A DNA stretch of 36,695 nucleotides from an uncultured Clostridium sp. (lineage in GTDB: Bacteria > Bacillota > Clostridia > TANB77 > CAG-508): contig CAMEWM010000011.1 in the NCBI GenBank assembly GCA_945946655.1, forward strand, positions 1 to 36,695, given 5' to 3'. The notes under the pieces were generated by a model. It searched no databases, had not been told where the DNA came from, and worked only from the letters and a program-made list of their open reading frames with translations. The position numbers were made by a program, and so were the translations under genes. Shown here one piece after another: positions 31,608 through 36,695 of the stretch. Within the stretch, counting starts at the first letter, position 1; the number at the start of each line of letters is the position of its first letter.

Positions 31608-32696
31608 ATGAATAAAAAGGTAAAAATATTTATAATATTGTTAATAGTAATAATATTGCTATGTGTAGGAGTTATCTTGTACAAAGTATTTAGAGATAAA
31701 TTTAAGAAAACGGCTGAGGTAGATACCAATATAGTAAATGAAGAAGATAACGTAATAGAAGTTGAACTAAAAACAGTTCAAACGTTCAAAGGAAATGATA
31801 GACCTATAGCTGTAATGATAGATAATCATAAAGCGGCGTTGCCACAAGGTGGACTAAACAATGCATACATCGTATATGAAATAATAGTAGAGGGCGGAGA
31901 AAGTCGATTAATGGCAGTATTTAAAGGACAGGACTTAGACAAAATTGGACCAGTAAGAAGTTCTAGACACTATTTCTTAGATTATGCATTAGAAAATGAT
32001 GCAATATATGTTCATTATGGTTGGAGCCCACAGGCACAATCAGATATATCTAGTTTAGGAGTAAATAACATAAATGGAATTTTTGAAAGTGAAAGTTCTT
32101 TCTGGAGAGTAAAAGATAAAAGTGCTCCTCACAATGTTGCAACAAGCACTAAAAAGATTTTATCAATAGCTGAGCGCAAAGGATATAAAACAACATCATC
32201 AACTAAAAGTGTATTGAATTATGTAGCAAATGATGTTAACTTAAAAGAGGGGCAAAGCGCAGATACAATAACAATTCCGTATTCGGATTCAAATACTGTA
32301 AAATATACATATGATCCATTAACTCAAAGATATCAAAGATATTCAAAAGGTGTAGAAGAAACAGATTGGTCTACAAAAGAAAAAGTAACAACTAAAAATA
32401 TAATAATTACATTTGCTAGAAATGCTACATTAAATGATGGCGAAAACAAAGATAGACAAACACTATATAATGTAGGTACTCTAGATGGATATTACATAAC
32501 AAATGGCAAAGCAATTAAAATAAAATGTGAGAAAACTTCTAGAAGTGCACAAACTGTGTATAAGGACTTAGAAGGAAATGAAATTAATGTAAATGATGGC
32601 AACACATTTATACAAATTTGTCCAATAGATTCAAAAGTTATTATTGAAGGTAATGAGGAAGATCAAGATCTTGTAACTGACGATAATAATATATAA
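31608..32696 (+). CDS. YerB-like DUF3048 membrane-anchored protein
   Basis: The 362-residue protein has one N-terminal membrane segment (about 5-27), without a lipobox cysteine, then the two-part DUF3048 region. The N-terminal half contains RPIAVMIDNHKAALPQGGL, EIIVEGGESRLMAVF and GPVRSSRHYFLDYALE; the C-terminal half covers about 235-350. The family is extracytoplasmic with no established enzymatic role. The SD AAAGGAGAG precedes the ATG at 31608. It is the last gene of the pdaA-to-here cluster and ends at a strong terminator. Confidence 0.9.
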   Translation: MNKKVKIFIILLIVIILLCVGVILYKVFRDKFKKTAEVDTNIVNEEDNVIEVELKTVQTFKGNDRPIAVMIDNHKAALPQGGLNNAYIVYEIIVEGGESRLMAVFKGQDLDKIGPVRSSRHYFLDYALENDAIYVHYGWSPQAQSDISSLGVNNINGIFESESSFWRVKDKSAPHNVATSTKKILSIAERKGYKTTSSTKSVLNYVANDVNLKEGQSADTITIPYSDSNTVKYTYDPLTQRYQRYSKGVEETDWSTKEKVTTKNIIITFARNATLNDGENKDRQTLYNVGTLDGYYITNGKAIKIKCEKTSRSAQTVYKDLEGNEINVNDGNTFIQICPIDSKVIIEGNEEDQDLVTDDNNI

Positions 32697-32703
32697 AAAA
32701 TTA

Positions 32704-32757
32704 TCTAATTTTATAAATAAGAACTAAAAGTTCGTTTTTATAAAATTAGATTTTTTT
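32704..32757. terminator. Bidirectional terminator between DUF3048 gene and recO
   Basis: A 14-bp perfect stem (32704-32717 with 32737-32750) holds a second inner hairpin GAAC/GTTC (32721-32733) and is followed by a seven-T run. Confidence 0.85.
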
Positions 32758-32774
32758 AATATTCTATATATTGT

Positions 32775-33503
32775 CTAAAACAATTTTTCTAATTTGTAAT
32801 CCTTGTCTAAGTGCTTATTTAAATATAGACCACTAATTAGTTTTAATTCTTTTTTAGATTCTTGTGAAATTGTAAATGAAAACAACTTCTTTGGCGGCGC
32901 ATTACATATGTATTTTAGTGCATTAAATGTATCCTGCGTAATTTTTATAGCAGATTTATCTACTCGACCGCAATCATTACATAAGAAGCCACTATAAGCA
33001 ATACTAAAATATCCAATATTATTTTGAGTACTACATGCACAACATTTGCCAAGCTTTGGAGAAAAACCAAGTAATACCATTAAACGTAATTCGAATACAG
33101 AGAGGATAAAATCCATATCAGTATTTGTTTCAGAAATTATATATAATGTATTTAAAAGAAGTTGCAAGATTTTATAAGTAAACTGGTTTTCATCTGTTAC
33201 ATCATAGACTAATCGTGCAATAAAAGATGCATATGTCAACTTATCTAAATCTGTACGAATATTATAAAAAACTTCTATTGCTTCACATGAATTGATATTA
33301 TAAGAATTTGCTCCACTATATATGACTAAATCACTAAAACTTAAAAACTGAGTGCCAGCTAAAAGAGGACTCTTTGGCTTTCTTGCTCCTTTAGCTGCAC
33401 AACCAATTTTTCCGATATCAGGGGTTAAAATTGATACCATTTTATCAAAGTCTCCCATATTACTTTCTAAAAGTACTATTCCCTTCGTTTTTATTATTCC
33501 CAT
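32775..33503 (-). CDS. recO: DNA repair protein RecO
   Basis: RecO loads RecA onto SSB-coated DNA together with RecR. The N-terminal OB domain starts MGIIKTKGIVLLESNMGDFDK, and the helical domain contains a zinc site with C154 and C157 in KCCAC and C175 and C178 in LCNDC. The 242-residue length is normal. The SD AGAAGGA precedes the ATG at 33503. The first codons overlap the end of yqzL by 44 bp, so translation may be coupled. The order era-yqzL-recO is conserved in Firmicutes. Confidence 0.96.
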   Translation of the reverse strand: MGIIKTKGIVLLESNMGDFDKMVSILTPDIGKIGCAAKGARKPKSPLLAGTQFLSFSDLVIYSGANSYNINSCEAIEVFYNIRTDLDKLTYASFIARLVYDVTDENQFTYKILQLLLNTLYIISETNTDMDFILSVFELRLMVLLGFSPKLGKCCACSTQNNIGYFSIAYSGFLCNDCGRVDKSAIKITQDTFNALKYICNAPPKKLFSFTISQESKKELKLISGLYLNKHLDKDYKLEKLF

Positions 33504-33648
33504 ATAAATCCTTCTTATTGTTAATTTGACTACTATCAGATGTAGTATTTAATAAACTTTTTTCTATATTTTCTACTTCTACTAATTCTAAAAAAGTATT
33601 AATATTACCAGTATTTTTAAAAGTATTCCATGCTAATTTTTTTATCAT
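33460..33648 (-). CDS. yqzL: YqzL-like small protein
   Basis: The N-terminal part, AWNTFKNTGNINTFLELVEVE (residues 6-26), matches the YqzL pattern W-x2-F-x2-TGNI-x-T-[YF]-L, and the gene sits between era and recO exactly as in Bacillus. Family members are about 47 residues; this one is 62, with an Asn/Lys-rich tail that runs 44 bp into recO. An SD AGGAG is about 11 bases upstream of the ATG at 33648. The function is unknown. Confidence 0.8.
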   Translation of the reverse strand: MIKKLAWNTFKNTGNINTFLELVEVENIEKSLLNTTSDSSQINNKKDLYGNNKNEGNSTFRK

Positions 33649-33728
33649 ATGAAACTCATCTCCTAATGTATTAAAGAATATACTAGTTTATTTTATCTTT
33701 TGCTAAATCCAGTAATTTATACTAACAA

Positions 33729-34664
33729 TTATTGTAATTTAAATTTTTTAAGCAATGCGGCATCATCCTGCCAATCTTCTTTGACTTTTACCCATAATTG
33801 TAGATTTACTTTTATATCTAATATTTTTTCTAAGTCTTCTCTTGCATAAGTACCAATTCTTTTTAACATTTGGCCATTTTTACCAATTATAATTCCTTTA
33901 TGAGAATTGCGTAAACAATAAATAGTAGCAGATATATCATATATGTTTTCTTTATCTTTAGTTTTTCTAGATTTCATTTTATCAACTTCTACATATATCC
34001 CATGAGGAACTTCATCATTGAGTAATTTTAAAGCTTTCTCTCTAATTGTTTCTTCTGCAAGTTGCCTTAATGTTTGGTCAGTATACTCTTCAGTATCATA
34101 ATATGCAGGACCAGGTTTCAAGTGATTCTCGATTTCCTGTAATAAGACATCTAAATTTTTATTTTTTACTACAGAAACAGGTACCACCGAAACAAACTCA
34201 TATTTGCTAGAGTATAGTGAAATTAACTCTGCGATATGTGCTTTATCTACTAAATCCACTTTGTTTATAACAAGTATACATTTCTTTTTAGATTCAATAA
34301 TTTTGTTTAAAATAAGTTGATCACCTTTACCAATTTCTGTTGAAGTAGCATCTACAACAAAAAGTATAATATCAACATCTAAAGATGCTCCAAATGCAGT
34401 TTCGACCATAATGTCACCAAGTTTTGATTTTGGCTTGTGAATTCCGGGTGTGTCAACAAAAATGATTTGCGAATTCGGACGATTCACAATTGCTCTAATT
34501 GCTGTCCTTGTTGTCTGAGTTTTGTTAGCAACAGCAGCAACTTTTTCTCCAACTAATGCATTTATAATACTCGATTTGCCAACATTAGTTCTTCCAAGCA
34601 TAGAAACAAAGCCTGATTTAAAATTTGATTTGTCTATTGTTAAGTTATTATTTAGATTTTCCAT
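33729..34664 (-). CDS. era: GTPase Era
   Basis: Era binds the 3' end of 16S rRNA and is needed for 30S assembly. The GTPase domain has G1 GRTNVGKSS (24-32), G3 DTPGIH, G4 NKVD and a KH domain with GIIIGKNGQMLKRIG near the C-terminus. I choose the ATG at 34664 (311 aa) behind GGAG (34671-34674). The in-frame TTG at 34676 overlaps that SD. It is transcribed before yqzL and recO. Confidence 0.97.
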   Translation of the reverse strand: MENLNNNLTIDKSNFKSGFVSMLGRTNVGKSSIINALVGEKVAAVANKTQTTRTAIRAIVNRPNSQIIFVDTPGIHKPKSKLGDIMVETAFGASLDVDIILFVVDATSTEIGKGDQLILNKIIESKKKCILVINKVDLVDKAHIAELISLYSSKYEFVSVVPVSVVKNKNLDVLLQEIENHLKPGPAYYDTEEYTDQTLRQLAEETIREKALKLLNDEVPHGIYVEVDKMKSRKTKDKENIYDISATIYCLRNSHKGIIIGKNGQMLKRIGTYAREDLEKILDIKVNLQLWVKVKEDWQDDAALLKKFKLQ

Positions 34665-34760
34665 ATAATTCTCCAATTAATATTTTATACATATTATAAC
34701 GATTAATAAAAATATTTTTTGTAGAAAATAGTAAATTAAATCATTTTTTATATGTACATA

Positions 34761-34767
34761 TTCGACA
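34761..34767 (-). promoter_or_regulatory. Candidate Spo0A box between era and pth
   Basis: TTCGACA is the reverse complement of the core 0A-box and lies in the divergent region. It may be a chance match. Confidence 0.2.
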
Positions 34768-34788
34768 TTGAAAATTATATAATATTTT

Positions 34789-34817
34789 TTGCAAAGTGTC
34801 AAAATTTATGATATACT
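34789..34817 (+). promoter_or_regulatory. Candidate promoter of pth
   Basis: TTGCAA (34789-34794) and TATACT (34812-34817) have a 17-bp spacer, giving a leader of about 28 nt before the start codon. Confidence 0.6.
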
Positions 34818-34851
34818 ATCACGGACAATCATTGGAAATAAGGAGAATTTT

Positions 34852-35409
34852 ATGTATCTAATAGTAGGATTAGGAAATCCAGAACCAGAATATTCAAAAA
34901 CAAGACATAACATGGGATTTGATGTTATAAATAAATTATCTGAAAAATATAATATTGATATAAAAAAAGAAAAATTCGACGGAATATATGGAAATGGAAC
35001 AATAGAAAATCAAAAAGTTATTTTATTGAAACCACAAACTTATATGAATTTAAGTGGAGAGTCTATAATACAATATGCAAATTTCTATAAAGTGGATCCA
35101 GAAGAAATATTAATAATATATGATGACATCGATATAGAAACAGGTACAATCAAAATAAGAAAAAAAGGTGGAGCAGGAACTCACAATGGAATGAAGTCTG
35201 TAGTAAATGAACTTAATACTGTTGATTTTCCACGTATAAGAGTTGGAACAGGTAGTAAAGAAAAAGTGAATAATTTAATAGATTATGTGATATCAAAAGT
35301 AAGTGAAGAGGAATACGAAAGACTAGAAGAAGGAATTGAAAAAGCTGTAGAGGCAGTGATAGAAATTCTTAAAATAGGAATAGATAATGCAATGAATAAA
35401 CTAAATTAA
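34852..35409 (+). CDS. pth: Peptidyl-tRNA hydrolase
   Basis: Pth recycles peptidyl-tRNA that falls off ribosomes. The signature YLIVGLGNPEPEYSKTRHNMG includes Asn9 and the catalytic His19, and LKPQTYMNLSGE and IYDDIDI follow, the latter with the active-site Asp. The start at 34852 (185 aa) lies seven bases after AAGGAG (34840-34845). An upstream TTG-initiated extension to 34789 would cover the promoter and is rejected. It lies 19 bp before the RNase G gene. Confidence 0.97.
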   Translation: MYLIVGLGNPEPEYSKTRHNMGFDVINKLSEKYNIDIKKEKFDGIYGNGTIENQKVILLKPQTYMNLSGESIIQYANFYKVDPEEILIIYDDIDIETGTIKIRKKGGAGTHNGMKSVVNELNTVDFPRIRVGTGSKEKVNNLIDYVISKVSEEEYERLEEGIEKAVEAVIEILKIGIDNAMNKLN

Positions 35410-35428
35410 TCTGTGACAGGAGAGAAGT

Positions 35429-36634
35429 ATGAAAGAAATTATAATCAACAAGAATGAAGATAGTAGTAGTTTAATTGCTCTATTTGAGAATGGGAAATTA
35501 GTTGAAAAATATGATGAAATGCAAGATACAAAAGCTTTTGAAGGCAACATATATTGTGGCATTGTAAAAGATATATTACCAGGAATGCAATCAGCTTTTA
35601 TAGATATTGGAGAAAATAGAAATGCATTTATACATATAAAGGATGTAATTCCAAAAGTCAGTAATACTACTGGAAATAAAGATGAAAATCTAGAAAAATA
35701 CAAAATCAAAGATTATTTAAAGACTAATACACCAGTACTAGTACAAATAAAGAAAGATGAAGAAAATAAAAAAGGTGCAAGAGTATCTAAACATATTAGT
35801 CTTACAGGAAGATTATGCGTATTAATGATAGGAGTAAAGTTTATTACAGTATCCCAGAAAATAGAAAATAATGAGGAAAGAGAAAGACTAAAAGAACTAG
35901 CAACAGAAATATTATCTGATAAGTATGATAATGAAGAATATGGATTGATATTGAGAACTGGCGCTATGTACAAAGACAAGGAAGAGATAAGGCAAGATGT
36001 AGAAAAACTTATCAAGCTATGGAAAGAAATAAAAAAAACATATAATAATGTTTCAAAAGAGAATAAGCCATGTTTAATATTAAAAAATTATGATGTTACT
36101 TCTAAATTCTTGACAAGTGTATTAGAGACAGATATAGATAGAATAATAGTGAATAGTGAAGAAACATATGAAACAATAAAAGAATATTTAAAAAGTATAA
36201 ATAAAGAAAATGTTGATTTGATATTAAATACAACAGAAGATTTAATGGAAATTCATGATTTAAAAGATCAAATAGAAAAGATGGCTGAAAGAAAGATTTG
36301 GCTAAAATGTGGAGGATTTATAACGATAGATAAAACTGAAGCATTAACGGCCATAGATGTAAATTCAGGAAAATTTACAGGAAAGAAAAACTCAAATAAA
36401 GAGAACACAATAGTTAAAGTAAACAAAGAAGCAACTATAGAATTAGCACGACAATTGAGATTAAGAAACATAAGTGGCATAATAGTAGTAGATTATATAG
36501 ATATGGAATCAGAAGAAGACAGGCAAGAAATAATCAATTTATTAACTAAAGAATTAAAGAAAGACAGAAGTAAAACACAAATAATGGGATTTACTAAGCT
36601 AGATTTATTAGAATTAACAAGAAAGAAAATATAA
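35429..36634 (+). CDS. rng: Ribonuclease E/G family protein, shortened C-terminus
   Basis: The S1 domain (about 37-130, interrupted by a charged insert) begins with GNIYCGIVKDILPGMQSAFI. The DNase I-like catalytic domain carries the metal-binding acids Asp310 in TAIDVNSG and Asp355 in IIVVDYID. Family members process rRNA and decay mRNA. The protein stops at 401 residues right after LTRKKI. Relatives usually go on about 40-50 residues through a CPxC zinc-link needed for oligomer formation. No such motif is found in any frame downstream within the window. The SD ACAGGAGAG precedes the ATG at 35429. Confidence 0.92.
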   Translation: MKEIIINKNEDSSSLIALFENGKLVEKYDEMQDTKAFEGNIYCGIVKDILPGMQSAFIDIGENRNAFIHIKDVIPKVSNTTGNKDENLEKYKIKDYLKTNTPVLVQIKKDEENKKGARVSKHISLTGRLCVLMIGVKFITVSQKIENNEERERLKELATEILSDKYDNEEYGLILRTGAMYKDKEEIRQDVEKLIKLWKEIKKTYNNVSKENKPCLILKNYDVTSKFLTSVLETDIDRIIVNSEETYETIKEYLKSINKENVDLILNTTEDLMEIHDLKDQIEKMAERKIWLKCGGFITIDKTEALTAIDVNSGKFTGKKNSNKENTIVKVNKEATIELARQLRLRNISGIIVVDYIDMESEEDRQEIINLLTKELKKDRSKTQIMGFTKLDLLELTRKKI

Positions 36635-36690
36635 AAGATTATATAGGTTTACAATAGATATGTCACAGTAAATATAAAAAGGAAATACCG

Positions 36691-36695
36691 ATGTG
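36691..36695 (+). CDS. Possible start of a gene cut by the window end
   Basis: AAAAAGGAAA (36676-36685) lies six bases before an ATG at 36691, followed by TG and the window end. In Firmicutes rplU often follows rng, but nothing here identifies the gene. The preceding 56 bp show no clear hairpin. Confidence 0.2.

Noticed and set aside
36635-36690. L21-type leader RNA after rng
   Set aside because: rplU often follows rng in Firmicutes, but the short visible sequence has no recognisable hairpin or conserved block.
1-36695. CRISPR arrays, transposases, integrases or prophage genes
   Set aside because: I saw no regularly spaced repeats, no transposase or integrase motifs and no phage structural genes.

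Overview
The window is a chromosomal segment from a low-GC (roughly 30% GC by eye), spore-forming Firmicute, most likely a Clostridia-type anaerobe. This rests on strong AT bias, AGA-rich arginine codon use, strong Shine-Dalgarno (SD) sequences, RNase J, a T-box leader, a glmS ribozyme, an L10 leader, sporulation genes (bofA, yqfC, yqfD, a pdaA-like gene) and an agr-type peptide quorum-sensing locus. It is mostly core genome. I see no prophage, insertion sequence or CRISPR array.

Layout. 1-2103: a 5S rRNA, a long perfect inverted repeat, an unknown soluble protein, a flavin-reductase-like protein, and an isolated small gene on the minus strand. 2212-5857: the rpmG-secE-nusG-rplK-rplA-rplJ-rplL block with an L10-type attenuator before rplJ. 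It ends at a terminator after rplL, with plsX converging on it, so rpoB does not follow as it usually does. 5868-8255: plsX and dapF diverge, followed by minus-strand tRNA-Cys and tRNA-Gly. 8311-12710: RNase J behind a long leader, then gltX, a DUF951 protein, and a second isolated small minus-strand gene. 12770-14940: ysxC and serS on the minus strand, serS behind a T-box. 15017-16510: a calcium/cation exchanger-like protein, a YaaL-like protein and BofA. 16562-18724: glmS with its self-cleaving ribozyme. 18788-23356: uvrC, two unknown membrane proteins, an RlmI/RlmK-like methyltransferase and an RluA-family pseudouridine synthase.

23526-26528: a complete agr module. agrB-agrD on the plus strand converge with the histidine kinase and LytTR regulator on the minus strand, sharing one bidirectional terminator. 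The 39-residue AgrD gene is an unusual precursor whose cysteine lies seven residues before the conserved HQPKMP segment. 26745-32757: a PdaA-like deacetylase, YqfC, YqfD, an unrecognised 412-residue protein at the place where phoH usually lies, YbeY, a DgkA-PAP2-like fusion with lost phosphatase residues, and a YerB/DUF3048 protein. 32775-36695: recO, yqzL and era on the minus strand, then pth and a shortened RNase E/G gene on the plus strand.

I found no wholly new multi-gene system. The best candidates for a second look are the agr locus with perfect Spo0A-box matches near it, the two compositionally odd stand-alone small genes, the acidic SecE tail, the unknown protein between yqfD and ybeY, the DgkA-PAP2 fusion, and the RNase G lacking its zinc-link tail.
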